A stretch of DNA of 64,000 nucleotides from Hydrogenobacter sp. T-2 (GTDB lineage: Bacteria > Aquificota > Aquificia > Aquificales > Aquificaceae), in the NCBI RefSeq assembly GCF_033971325.1, contig NZ_CP117180.1, forward strand, positions 1,628,951 through 1,692,950, read 5' to 3'. Within the stretch, counting starts at the first letter, position 1. Each line of letters opens with the position of its first letter. The notes below the pieces were generated by a model that was given only the letters and a program-made list of their open reading frames with translations, did no database searches and was not told where the DNA came from. Below are positions 43,070 to 51,750 of the stretch, piece by piece. Made by a program: the position numbers and the translations under genes.

Positions 43070-44522
43070 CCTTTTCAAGGAAGAAGACCTTATAGAGTTT
43101 CTCCATAGGGGAGATTTGGAAGAAGTCCTTGTAGACCTTATAAGGCAGTGGGATTATTTAAGCCCTGGGGTGCATTTTGCTCTGGTAAAGCATCTACGCC
43201 TTTCTGAAAGGTATTTTGATGAGGAAAAACTTGCCAAGGCTTTGGGTATAAAAAAGGCGTCCGCAAAGACACTTTTGGAAAATCCCTATGTGGAGTTTGA
43301 GTTTCCTGCGGTCTCTGAAAGAGATGGCAAGCTAATAAGGGGTCTGGCAATAAAGGATACACCAGAGGTCTTTTGCAACCTACCAGAAAAGAAAAGGTAT
43401 ATCACTCCAGTGGTGGAATATCTGCGTTCCAAAGGCTTTGTGTCTGGGTCTGTTAGTGTTATCTTTGACAGTGAGTTTGTGGGAAATAGCTTTCAACTTT
43501 CTTTGACCTTGGCTTTGTGTATGGATGCGGAAAAGAAAAGGCTACCACCAAACCTCTGTTGGAGCGGTGGAGTTAGGAAGGATGGTAGGATAGTGAAGGT
43601 GGACTCTTTAGATAAAAAGTCTGAGGTGTGTGAAAGGTTCAACATGCACTTGGCTATGCCCTTTCATCTTCCTAAGGTGGATGACCTTTTGAATTGGCTA
43701 AGTGCAAATATTGTGGAAGTTCCCGTGGCGGTTTCCATTGACCACCTAAGGTTTGAGGAGTTCTTCCATAAGGAGGAAAACCTACTAAACTTAAAAAATA
43801 TCCATCGCATAGACCCATCAAAACTTGTCATACAAACAGGTCAGCTAAGTGGTATCGGCTGGCAGGAAACTGCAAAGAGTTTTTTTGGGTTCATAAGCGT
43901 TCTTGACTATACCCTCATAGGTAGGCTAAAAGCTCATATTGTGGTAAACGGACCTGCGAGCCTTTCCTTTGCCTTGGGAATTCTCTACGGGCACACAAGA
44001 CCCTCTGTTTTCTACCATTACCATAGCAGTGAGAGAAAATACTTTCCCATTGACCTACAAAACACAAGGGAGATAAAGGAGCACACAAGGGACTACCAAT
44101 TTGTGAAAAGTGAACTAAAAGAAGGTGGAGAAGACCTTGCGGTAGTCCTCTTTTTCTCCCACCACAATCCCACTGCGGACGTGGAGCATTTCTTAGAGAG
44201 CAAGGGCATTAAGGCAGACCTTTTGCTCCTTACTACAGAGTCTTCCAGAGGAAACCTTGAGCCAAGCAATTTCAAGAGGATAGCTCAAGAAATCTCCTCT
44301 GCGGTGCAAGAGGTAAAGGGTAAGAAAGCCTATAGGGCAATTCACTTTTTCTTTTCCTGCCCTGTCGCTTTGACATATCTTTTTGGCGTAGCCTTTGGAC
44401 ACTACGACAAGGGATACATATACAACTACAGTAGCAAAGACAGAACTTACGAGCGAGTGCTTGACCTTGAGTTTCTGAGAAGTTTGCGAGAGGGAGGATA
44501 CATTATAAATATGGGAGGGTAG
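43056..44522 (+). CDS. calpL: Lon-SAVED protease, CalpL-like
   Basis: 488 aa. A Lon-type proteolytic domain (about 115-235) has Ser145 in FVGNSFQLSL and Lys188 in VDSLDKKSEV, 43 residues apart as in E. coli Lon. The C-terminal SAVED domain (about 255-488) shows two related halves: AHIVVNGPASLSFALGILYG and AIHFFFSCPVALTYLFGVAFG. SAVED binds cyclic oligonucleotides; CalpL is activated by cA4 to cut CalpT. The N-terminal 110 residues are helical. No AAA+ module is present. Confidence 0.78.
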   Translation: MWNFSLFKEEDLIEFLHRGDLEEVLVDLIRQWDYLSPGVHFALVKHLRLSERYFDEEKLAKALGIKKASAKTLLENPYVEFEFPAVSERDGKLIRGLAIKDTPEVFCNLPEKKRYITPVVEYLRSKGFVSGSVSVIFDSEFVGNSFQLSLTLALCMDAEKKRLPPNLCWSGGVRKDGRIVKVDSLDKKSEVCERFNMHLAMPFHLPKVDDLLNWLSANIVEVPVAVSIDHLRFEEFFHKEENLLNLKNIHRIDPSKLVIQTGQLSGIGWQETAKSFFGFISVLDYTLIGRLKAHIVVNGPASLSFALGILYGHTRPSVFYHYHSSERKYFPIDLQNTREIKEHTRDYQFVKSELKEGGEDLAVVLFFSHHNPTADVEHFLESKGIKADLLLLTTESSRGNLEPSNFKRIAQEISSAVQEVKGKKAYRAIHFFFSCPVALTYLFGVAFGHYDKGYIYNYSSKDRTYERVLDLEFLRSLREGGYIINMGG

Positions 44523-44524
44523 CG

Positions 44525-44611
44525 ATGGAGTGGTTAGTTTTGGTTTTGGTGCTTGCCTTTCTTATATGGAGGATTAAAAAATCCAACGATGAAGCCTTTC
44601 CAAATTCTTAG
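44525..44611 (+). CDS. 28-residue single-pass membrane peptide
   Basis: MEWLVLVLVLAFLIWRIK then KSNDEAFPNS. It starts 2 bp after the calpL-like stop, with GGGAGGG as ribosome site. It is a paralogue of the N-terminus of the next gene but ends at a TAG where the paralogue continues. Too short to be found by usual gene callers. Confidence 0.6.
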   Translation: MEWLVLVLVLAFLIWRIKKSNDEAFPNS

Positions 44612-44627
44612 AGATAGGAGGTGAGCT

Positions 44628-45041
44628 ATGGAATGGATACTTTTACTGCTGGCAGTCCTCTTTCTCCTCTGGAAGATAAAAGATGCCAACGACGAAGCTT
44701 TCTCTTCTAACGTGCACCCTGGGATTTCTAACCTTTCAGAGCAGTGGGGAAACACCAGCTCAGCACACACGAGCTCCTTAGACTCTCATAGCCCTCTTGA
44801 GGATGAAGACAGAAGACTCTGGGAGAGCTACTCATCCCTTGACAACGACACCACAAGAAGGTGGGACAGCCAAGATGACTGCGATATTTCCCGTGCCATG
44901 TGGGACCCATCATGCCCTATGTATCATGTCTTTAACGACCATTGGAACTCAAGCAACGACAGTTGGTGGAGCTCCTCCAATGACTGGGACAGTGGTAGCT
45001 CTTCCTGGAATAGCTGGGGTTCTTCCAGCTGGGACTCTTAG
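44628..45041 (+). CDS. Membrane-anchored Ser/Asp/Trp-rich protein
   Basis: 137 aa. One N-terminal helix (MEWILLLLAVLFLLWKIK) and DANDEAF match the preceding peptide. The rest is hydrophilic, and the last 40 residues are mostly Ser, Asp, Asn and Trp (SSSNDWDSGSSSWNSWG). Ribosome site AGGAGG. Low-complexity tails of this kind are not typical of enzymes; it may be a linker or surface-interacting anchor. It is last in the Calp-like operon. Confidence 0.6.
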   Translation: MEWILLLLAVLFLLWKIKDANDEAFSSNVHPGISNLSEQWGNTSSAHTSSLDSHSPLEDEDRRLWESYSSLDNDTTRRWDSQDDCDISRAMWDPSCPMYHVFNDHWNSSNDSWWSSSNDWDSGSSSWNSWGSSSWDS

Positions 45042-45087
45042 GCTTCTTTACGCACTTTAAATCAAAGATTATAAATTAGACTAAAAC

Positions 45088-46350
45088 CTAAACCCTTTCT
45101 GCTATAGCCCTTGCAAACTCCATGGTAGAGAGTGCCTTGGCTTCTATGCCCAGCTTCCTAAAGCCACTGGCTATGTCTGGAGTGCCAAGTTTGTCCTCTA
45201 TGGCTTTCTTGACCGCATTATATATGAGCTCGCTTGCCTCTTTCCATCCAAGATATTCAAGCATCATAGCACCAGAAAGTGTAAGAGATAACGGGTTTGC
45301 AATGCCCTTGCCTGCAATATCGTAGGCGGTTCCATGCGTGCTTTCAAAGAGTGCATAGCCGTCGCCTATGTTCCCACTGGGGACAAAGCCAGGTCCACCC
45401 ACCAAAGCGGACGCAAGGTCAGAGATATAGTCTCCGTTTAAGTTCTGTGTGATTATCACGTCGTAGGCTTCTGGCTTTAGGACCAACTGCATAAGCATCT
45501 GGTCTGTTATAACCTTTACCAATAGGACTTGACCATCCTTTGGCTCTCCTTCTGTTATTACCCTTCCTTCAAACTCTGGCTCCTTTGCCACCTCAAAAGC
45601 CCAGTTCATAAAGGCACCTTCTGTAGCCTTCATTATATTGCCCTTACCCACCACCGCTACCACCTTCTTGTTGTTTTCAAGAGCCCACCTTAGAGCCTTT
45701 CTCACATGCCTTTTTGTTTTGAATTCGCTCATAGGCTTTACTGTTATTCCACAGTCCTCAGGCAGAGCATACTCAGAAACACCCATCTCCTTTATGAAAA
45801 ACTCCCTAACCTTTTGTGTATTCTCCGCCTTTGGCATGTATTCTATGCTCATATAAACATCGTCAGAGTTCTCTCTAAAGACCGCCACGTTAACCCTTTC
45901 TGGATTAGGAATGGGAGCGGGTTGCCCAAGCCAGTAAACTGGTCTTATAGCAGAGTAAAAGTCCATAGATTGACGCAGGACCGCATTAAGGGACTTTCCA
46001 CCCTTGCCTACTGGTGTGCCAAGAGGTCCTTTTATGGAAACTATAGCTTGTTTGAGTATCTCAAGGGTCTCCTCTGGCATGCGTTTACCCGTTTTTTCTT
46101 CCGCCTTGTCTCCTGCCAAAAGCTCCACCCAGTATATCTTCCTACTTCCACCGTAAGCCTTCTCTACCGCAGTGTTTACCACCTCTATCATGGCAGGAGC
46201 TATCTCTGGACCGATGCCATCACCCTCAATGTAGGGGATTATGGGGTTTGCTGGAACTTCAAGGCTCTTGTCCTCTTTTAGCCTTATAAACTGCCCCTCT
46301 TGGGGTATCCTTGCCTTACCTTCCCATGTGTAAACATTATCCCACTTCAT
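45088..46350 (-). CDS. icd: Isocitrate dehydrogenase
   Basis: 420 aa, homodimeric E. coli type. The phosphorylation-loop region GKGGKSLNAVLRQSMDFYS, the metal site AYDVIITQNLNGDYISDLAS and the cofactor region FESTHGTAYDIAGKG are present. In Hydrogenobacter the enzyme works in the reductive TCA cycle, reducing oxalosuccinate made by 2-oxoglutarate carboxylase. It is monocistronic and convergent with the Calp-like operon. Confidence 0.95.
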   Translation of the reverse strand: MKWDNVYTWEGKARIPQEGQFIRLKEDKSLEVPANPIIPYIEGDGIGPEIAPAMIEVVNTAVEKAYGGSRKIYWVELLAGDKAEEKTGKRMPEETLEILKQAIVSIKGPLGTPVGKGGKSLNAVLRQSMDFYSAIRPVYWLGQPAPIPNPERVNVAVFRENSDDVYMSIEYMPKAENTQKVREFFIKEMGVSEYALPEDCGITVKPMSEFKTKRHVRKALRWALENNKKVVAVVGKGNIMKATEGAFMNWAFEVAKEPEFEGRVITEGEPKDGQVLLVKVITDQMLMQLVLKPEAYDVIITQNLNGDYISDLASALVGGPGFVPSGNIGDGYALFESTHGTAYDIAGKGIANPLSLTLSGAMMLEYLGWKEASELIYNAVKKAIEDKLGTPDIASGFRKLGIEAKALSTMEFARAIAERV

Positions 46351-46394
46351 GCCTGCACCTCATGGTTTTTTTAATATTCTACCACAGAAAGTAT

Positions 46395-46408
46395 ATGATA
46401 TAAATCAT
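46395..46408. promoter_or_regulatory. Inverted repeat between icd and the small RNA
   Basis: ATGAT-ATAA-ATCAT, a perfect 5-bp inverted repeat just upstream of the -35 at 46410. It could bind a Fur-type repressor or another dimer. No binding data. Confidence 0.35.
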
Positions 46409-46409
46409 G

Positions 46410-46438
46410 TTGAAATCTTGTGAATTTTATGTTATATT
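46410..46438 (+). promoter_or_regulatory. Promoter of the 46.4-kb small RNA
   Basis: TTGAAA (46410-46415), 17-bp spacer, TATATT (46433-46438). Confidence 0.65.
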
Positions 46439-46444
46439 ATCGTA

Positions 46445-46509
46445 GGTGGTGCACCGGTTCCCTCGTGCGTCCTTGATGGCATACCTCTTGGGGCTTCGCC
46501 CCTTTTTTT
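46445..46509 (+). ncRNA. Candidate small RNA upstream of the TonB receptor
   Basis: About 65 nt from the predicted start to the end of a rho-independent terminator. GCAC/GTGC and outer AGGT/ACCT pairings suggest one stem with a loop containing TTCCCTC. It has no ORF. A separate promoter for the receptor gene follows, so this is a free RNA, not the receptor leader. The family is not recognised; it is too short for a cobalamin riboswitch. Confidence 0.55.
46490..46509 (+). terminator. Rho-independent terminator of the small RNA
   Basis: GGGGC-TTC-GCCCC (46490-46502) followed by seven T (46503-46509). Confidence 0.9.
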
Positions 46510-46528
46510 AATAATTTGTTAAATCCAC

Positions 46529-46577
46529 TTGACTTTCACGATAATTTTTGTTATATTCGTGGTAAGCAGTGGCTTAC
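46529..46577 (+). promoter_or_regulatory. TonB-receptor promoter with operator-like inverted repeat and 5' hairpin
   Basis: TTGACT (46529-46534), 17-bp spacer, TATATT (46552-46557). CACGA (46537-46541) and TCGTG (46557-46561) are inverted repeats across the -10. GTAAGC/GCTTAC (46562-46577) forms a hairpin just before the AGGAGG ribosome site. Confidence 0.55.
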
Positions 46578-46590
46578 AGGAGGTTGCTTG

Positions 46591-48699
46591 ATGAGAAAAC
46601 ATGTTCTCTTGACTCTTGGGCTTTTTAGCTTTTCTTACGCTCAAAGTCTTCAGCTTGAGGAGGTCAGCGTTACCGCTACAAGGCTGGAAAGAAAAACAGA
46701 AGATGTTCCTTCAAGCGTCAAAGTGGTGGGTCAAGAAAAGATAAAGGAAACAAAGATGTTCAACCTGCAGGAGGCACTTTCTGGCACACCCGGTGTTTTT
46801 ATCCAATCAAGGAATCAAGGCTACGATACAAGGCTTATTCTTAGAGGTTCAGGGCTTCAGGCTCCTTACGGCGTCAGACAGATAATGATACTTCTTAACG
46901 GAGTTCCTATTACAGACCCAGACAGTCTTACAAGGCTTGACTTTGTTGATACGCAGTTGGTAAAGTCTATAGAGGTAAACAAAGGTCCAAATCCTTTATG
47001 GGGAGTTAACTCTGCAGGTGGTGTGATAAGCGTCCAGACTATAAGTCCCTTTGAAAGAAAGGGGGGAGTTTTTAAAATAGGCGGTGGTGACTACGGAACC
47101 TTTTTCTCCCATGTGAACTACACAACAAACTTTAAAAACTTTTACCTTACCCTTTCCGCAAGCAGGAGGCAGACAGACAACAGCTGGAGACCGTGGAATA
47201 GGTTCTGGACAAACCAAATAACATTACAACCTGCATACATGTTTTCTGATGGCTCTACTATTGAGTCCTATTTTGGTTATACAAAGGCAAGCCTTCAGCT
47301 ACCTGGTGCCCTTGTGGTGGACCCCTCAAGGAACATAGACCAGTGGACAACCTTTAAAAACATTGGTGAAGTCCAACGAACCGCAGACCCGTGGAAGCAT
47401 ATGGGAAGATACTCAGAAATATGGTTTTTCAACACTAAGTTAACAAAAGAAGTGGGAAACCTTGAGTTAAAGCCTGTGTTTTGGATAAACCATTGGACAC
47501 ATTATCACCCAGTAACTGGAAGAATAAACGATGCGGACACATGGATATACGGATTGGACTTTCAAGGTAATTACAAAAACCCTCTCGGTGTGCTTACCAT
47601 GGGCTTTACAACAAGGCATGACGAGCAAAAGACTAAATATTACAAATACGCAGATATCCTTGTGCAGAATAATAGAATAGTTTCAACCCTATCAGATAGG
47701 GCTGGTGAGCTTATCGAAAGGCAGGAACAAAAAACAACACTATATGGTTTTTATCTTCAACAATCCTTTAACTTCAATAGGCTCGTCCTTGATGTGGGTG
47801 CAAGGTTTGATAGGGTAAAGTTTGACATTTCTGGTTATAAATGGGCTGATTATGACTTTGCCAGTGGAAACTACAGAACCTGTCCAAACCCAGCCATAGA
47901 GAACTGCTTTAGCTACTCAAGGGAAAAGACATACAATTCTGTAAGCCCAAAGATAGGTGTCTTATACAAACTTATTGACGGTCTAAACCTATATGCTTCT
48001 TATGCATTAGGTTCTCAAACACCTACCAGTAGTGAGCTATCTTCAAACCCAAACCTGAAACTTGCAAAGGTGGAAAATTACGAAGTGGGTGCAAAAGTAA
48101 GGAAAGGAGTATTAAACCTTGACATGGCTATTTACCTTTCTCCGGTTAAAGATGAGGTTGTGAGATACTTTGAAGATGGGCAAACAAGGTTTATAAATGC
48201 TGGAAAGACAGAGAGGAAGGGCTTTGAATTGGACTTAAACCTTTCTCCTATAAAAAGCTTAACCTTTGGTGTAGGTTATGGTTATCAGGATTACAAGTTT
48301 AAAAGTTTCAACGAGCCAATAAGAGTAGGAAATCAAACAATAAACTTTGACCGTAGCGGGAAAAGGCTTCCATACATTCCTCAGCATTATTACTCAATCT
48401 ATACCATGTATAAGCACCCTTCAGGCTTTAAGTTTCGCATTCAATCTGATACCTGGGGTAGCTATTACATAGATAACGCCAACTCGGAAAAGTATGAAGG
48501 CTATAGCTTTGTCACAAACCTTATGCTTGGTTACGAAAAGGGCAGATGGGATTTTTCTCTCAATGCGGACAACCTCTTTGACAAAAAGTATGCGGTAGAG
48601 GTTACTAAAGATGCATCCGCAAACCCAACTACTGCGAGAAAAAGGTATACACCAGCACCACCCAGAACCTTTGTAGTAAGAGTTAGCTATCAATTTTAA
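46591..48699 (+). CDS. TonB-dependent outer-membrane receptor
   Basis: 702 aa from the ATG at 46591 (AGGAGG ribosome site); an in-frame ATG at 46516 lies upstream of the promoter. Signal peptide MRKHVLLTLGLFSFSYAQ, TonB-box-like LEEVSVTATR, plug domain with GVFIQSRNQGYDTRLILRGSG and LLNGVPITDPD, then a 22-strand barrel ending RTFVVRVSYQF. The substrate is probably a metal or metal chelate, judged by the polyferredoxin and TonB genes that follow. Confidence 0.93.
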   Translation: MRKHVLLTLGLFSFSYAQSLQLEEVSVTATRLERKTEDVPSSVKVVGQEKIKETKMFNLQEALSGTPGVFIQSRNQGYDTRLILRGSGLQAPYGVRQIMILLNGVPITDPDSLTRLDFVDTQLVKSIEVNKGPNPLWGVNSAGGVISVQTISPFERKGGVFKIGGGDYGTFFSHVNYTTNFKNFYLTLSASRRQTDNSWRPWNRFWTNQITLQPAYMFSDGSTIESYFGYTKASLQLPGALVVDPSRNIDQWTTFKNIGEVQRTADPWKHMGRYSEIWFFNTKLTKEVGNLELKPVFWINHWTHYHPVTGRINDADTWIYGLDFQGNYKNPLGVLTMGFTTRHDEQKTKYYKYADILVQNNRIVSTLSDRAGELIERQEQKTTLYGFYLQQSFNFNRLVLDVGARFDRVKFDISGYKWADYDFASGNYRTCPNPAIENCFSYSREKTYNSVSPKIGVLYKLIDGLNLYASYALGSQTPTSSELSSNPNLKLAKVENYEVGAKVRKGVLNLDMAIYLSPVKDEVVRYFEDGQTRFINAGKTERKGFELDLNLSPIKSLTFGVGYGYQDYKFKSFNEPIRVGNQTINFDRSGKRLPYIPQHYYSIYTMYKHPSGFKFRIQSDTWGSYYIDNANSEKYEGYSFVTNLMLGYEKGRWDFSLNADNLFDKKYAVEVTKDASANPTTARKRYTPAPPRTFVVRVSYQF

Positions 48700-48710
48700 G
48701 GAGGTGTGCT

Positions 48711-50126
48711 ATGGAGGTAAGCAAAGTTCACTTCATACCACAGAGAAGCAAAAGGGATATTTTTGGCATCCCAGTCCTTTCCTTCCTTTTCAAAAACCGC
48801 TATATGCTATTTTTTTACAGAGCCTTTACGCTGTTTTTGCTTATTTATGCCATAATATACGGTTTTGCAAACCCTACAAAGGAAAATCTATTCACAACTG
48901 CAGTATTTTGGAGCATATTCTGGCCCTTTTTTATGGTTATAACCTTACCCACTCTTGGGAATGTTTTCTGTATGATATGCCCACATGGCTTTGTTGGTAA
49001 ATACATAAGCAAAGTTGGTCTAAAGTTGAGACCTCCAAAATGGCTTGCAAATCCCTACATAGGCTTAATAGGTTTAAATATCATAGCTTACTGGTTTATC
49101 TTATATACCTTCCCACAAGTTTTAAGGCATCCTTTTATAACCGCACTTTTCTTTTTCTTTTTTACTATGCTCTCAATCCTTTTCTTTTTCCTTTTTAGAG
49201 GTATGGCTTACTGCAAATACATATGCCCAATAGGTTCAGTAAACACATCCTTTGCAAGGGTTGGCACTTTATGGCTCTCTACATATCAAGAGGAGTGTAA
49301 AACCTGTAAAAAGCCAGACTGTGCCCTTGCGTGCCCTTATGAGCTAAACCCTTCTAAGTTTGACCAAAGAAACTCTATGGCAAACTGCACGCTTTGTATG
49401 GAGTGTGCCCATGCCTGTGATGCGGTAAAACTTGAAGTAAGAAACTTTGGAAACTCACTCTACAAAGATATAAAAATGCCAAAGGAATGGGAAGTATGGG
49501 TTTATATCCTCCTTGTGGGTGTTATAACTATTACCATGCGTTTCCATCACGGACTTTCAAGAAGTGCTATAGGAGAACATATGCCCTGGAACGTGGTTGG
49601 TAGATACCTTCAGAACCTTTTTGGACTTCCAAAGTTTGTAGATATGAGTGGCCTTGTAGCTATGCTTATGGGATTATCTATAGCCCTTTTGCTCTCTTTG
49701 GGTAGCTTTTGGCTCATATCAAGGCTTTACAAAATCGACTACAATAGAGTTTTCCTTACAGTGGGCTATGCCTTTGCACCTCTTATGATAGTCGGCGGGC
49801 TCTCTCATGTTCTTGAATTTTTCTTTATTGAATACTACCACAACATAGTTAATGGCTTTTCTCAGGCTTTTGGTTTTGGTATAAATGTTGAACCTTTAGC
49901 AAAGAGAGGAGAGCCTTGGTTAATGGTCTTTAGAGTATTTCCTTTCATAGCTGGCTTTTGGAGCTTACACATACTCTGGCAAAGGGTTAAGTTTCTCGGA
50001 GTTAACAAACGGGTCTTAGCCTACCTATTAGCATCTTCTTTGCCTGTTTTCTATCTGCTACTTTCTGCGGTGCAGATATGGGTGATGTTAAATTTCCCAC
50101 CAGCTTATCATCACCATTCACATTAA
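48711..50126 (+). CDS. Membrane polyferredoxin (NapH/NosR-like) in a TonB operon
   Basis: 471 aa with about ten membrane helices. Fe-S motifs: CMICPHG, YCKYICPIG, CKTCKKPDCALACPY and CTLCMECAHACD, so two regular 4Fe-4S clusters plus paired cysteines at the membrane. The C-terminus ends HHHSH. Position between the receptor and exbB suggests an inner-membrane metal reductase that works with uptake. This is an inference; no such function is proven for this protein. Confidence 0.75.
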   Translation: MEVSKVHFIPQRSKRDIFGIPVLSFLFKNRYMLFFYRAFTLFLLIYAIIYGFANPTKENLFTTAVFWSIFWPFFMVITLPTLGNVFCMICPHGFVGKYISKVGLKLRPPKWLANPYIGLIGLNIIAYWFILYTFPQVLRHPFITALFFFFFTMLSILFFFLFRGMAYCKYICPIGSVNTSFARVGTLWLSTYQEECKTCKKPDCALACPYELNPSKFDQRNSMANCTLCMECAHACDAVKLEVRNFGNSLYKDIKMPKEWEVWVYILLVGVITITMRFHHGLSRSAIGEHMPWNVVGRYLQNLFGLPKFVDMSGLVAMLMGLSIALLLSLGSFWLISRLYKIDYNRVFLTVGYAFAPLMIVGGLSHVLEFFFIEYYHNIVNGFSQAFGFGINVEPLAKRGEPWLMVFRVFPFIAGFWSLHILWQRVKFLGVNKRVLAYLLASSLPVFYLLLSAVQIWVMLNFPPAYHHHSH

Positions 50127-50136
50127 AATTATCACC

Positions 50137-50571
50137 ATGGACTGGCTTAGGCTCTCAGTTGACTATGGCGTAATAGGTCTTTTGCTCCTTCTTAGCTTTA
50201 TAGCCTTTGGCATAGGCATAGAAAGGCTTATGTTTTACAGAAACCTCAAACTTGAAAACTTCAAAAGCAAGCAGGAGCTTGAGATGGAGCTTACAAAGGG
50301 GCTTTTCATCATAGCTTCTACCGCTTCCAACGCTCCCTATGTGGGTCTTCTTGGAACAGTGCTTGGCATAATGCTAACCTTTTACACCATAGGTCAAGAG
50401 GGCTTTGTGGATACTCAAAAGGTTATGGTGGGTCTGGCTTTAGCTTTGAAGGCTACCGCTGTGGGTCTTTTGGTAGCTATTCCTTCTTCCGTGCTATATA
50501 ACTACCTTTTGAGGAAGGTGCGTGAAAAATTAACCCTTTGGGAGGTGCAAAATGGAAGAGAAAGAGTTTAG
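50137..50571 (+). CDS. exbB: ExbB/TolQ-family proton channel subunit
   Basis: 144 aa, shorter than E. coli ExbB. Three membrane helices; the conserved segment ASNAPYVGLLGTVLGIMLTF and LALKATAVGLLVAIPSSVLYN are diagnostic. It energises TonB with ExbD, which overlaps it by 20 bp. Confidence 0.9.
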   Translation: MDWLRLSVDYGVIGLLLLLSFIAFGIGIERLMFYRNLKLENFKSKQELEMELTKGLFIIASTASNAPYVGLLGTVLGIMLTFYTIGQEGFVDTQKVMVGLALALKATAVGLLVAIPSSVLYNYLLRKVREKLTLWEVQNGRERV

Positions 50572-50929
50572 CTCCATGAACGTGATACCTCTTGTGGACA
50601 TTATGCTGGTGCTCCTTACCATTGTGCTTATCACCGCCACCTTTGTGGTGCAGGGCTCTATACCTGTAAACCTCCCAAAGGCAAGCCAAAAACAGGAAGA
50701 GGCTATAAGGAGCTTTGAGATAGTCTTAACAAAGGAGGGTAGGTTCTTCTTTGAGGGCAGAGAAGTAAGCCTCCGAGAGCTTGAGGAGATACTCAAAAAC
50801 TTAGACCCCTCCGCACGCATAAGCATAGCAGGAGACAAGGATGCAAACTTGCAGAGCCTTGTAAGTCTTCTGGAGCTTTTGAAGAAATACCAGTTTGAGA
50901 GGGTTTCCATCAGAACGGAGGTAAGATGA
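50552..50929 (+). CDS. exbD: ExbD/TolR-family subunit
   Basis: 125 aa. The single N-terminal helix holds the proton-carrying Asp in NVIPLVDIMLVLLTIVLITA. The periplasmic domain follows (FFFEGREVSLRELEEIL). It overlaps exbB and tonB (ATGA). Confidence 0.92.
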   Translation: MEEKEFSSMNVIPLVDIMLVLLTIVLITATFVVQGSIPVNLPKASQKQEEAIRSFEIVLTKEGRFFFEGREVSLRELEEILKNLDPSARISIAGDKDANLQSLVSLLELLKKYQFERVSIRTEVR

Positions 50930-51741
50930 ACCAGAGGTTGAAGGCTTACGGAGTTTCCTTTATACTGCACGCCCTTTTTCTAACAGGCTTTGTATGGCTT
51001 TCGCAGACAAATTTATACAAAAACACAAAGCCTTTGGAAATAGACCTGAGCCTTTTAGAGTTTAGAAAGGAGGAAAGTATACAAGAGCTAAAGACCGCTC
51101 AGCCAAAGACGCAGACTACGAGCAGGGTGGAAGCCTTTAAAACTCCAAAGGCAACACAGAATATGTCTACACCGCAGGAGATTCCGCAAAAGGCTACCAG
51201 TAGACTAGAAGCCACCGAGCTACAGGACGAAAAGACTACGCCAATAGAGGAAAATACAGAAAAGACTAAAACCGCTAAGGAACAAATCTCCACATCCACA
51301 GTAGCACAAGGTGAAAAGTCTCAAAGGGTAGCTTCTGAGCCAGCAGGCACGAGAGGGTCTAAGGAAGCAGTAGCTCAAACCAGCACAAACCAAGAGGGAA
51401 CTGGAAGAGCCTCCAAGGCTATAGAAACTTCTCACACTTCCTCAGAAGAAGAACAGAGACAGCTATACCTCAAGGAAAAGCTATCTGTTATATCTCAGAT
51501 TATTCAAAAAAACATAAGCTATCCGCCTATAGCGAGAAGGATGGGATGGGAAGGTAGAGTAGTGCTTTCCATAAGGCTTTACACCGATGGAACTGTTAAG
51601 GAGATAAAAGTTCTTGAAAGCTCAGGCTATGAGGTGCTTGATAGGAACGCGGTAGATACGGTAAGAAGAGTAGCTGGGCTATTTCCAAAGCCTCCTGTGG
51701 AGGTGGTGGTAAGGGTGCCAGTGAACTACAAACTTGAGTAA
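50926..51741 (+). CDS. tonB: TonB protein
   Basis: 271 aa. One N-terminal helix (GVSFILHALFLTGFVWL), a long Thr/Lys/Glu/Gln-rich periplasmic linker (about 40-175, in place of the usual Pro-rich linker), and a TonB C-terminal domain: SYPPIARRMGWEGRVVLSIR, GTVKEIKVLESSGYEVLDRN. It links the ExbBD motor to the receptor at 46591. Confidence 0.9.
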   Translation: MNQRLKAYGVSFILHALFLTGFVWLSQTNLYKNTKPLEIDLSLLEFRKEESIQELKTAQPKTQTTSRVEAFKTPKATQNMSTPQEIPQKATSRLEATELQDEKTTPIEENTEKTKTAKEQISTSTVAQGEKSQRVASEPAGTRGSKEAVAQTSTNQEGTGRASKAIETSHTSSEEEQRQLYLKEKLSVISQIIQKNISYPPIARRMGWEGRVVLSIRLYTDGTVKEIKVLESSGYEVLDRNAVDTVRRVAGLFPKPPVEVVVRVPVNYKLE

Positions 51742-51750
51742 AATTAAAAC

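Noticed and set aside
45706..46281. 191-codon plus-strand ORF
   Set aside because: Antisense to icd, which is clearly the real gene.
46441..46510. Cobalamin or other known riboswitch for the TonB receptor
   Set aside because: It is too short, lacks the B12-box, ends in its own terminator, and the receptor has a separate promoter downstream.
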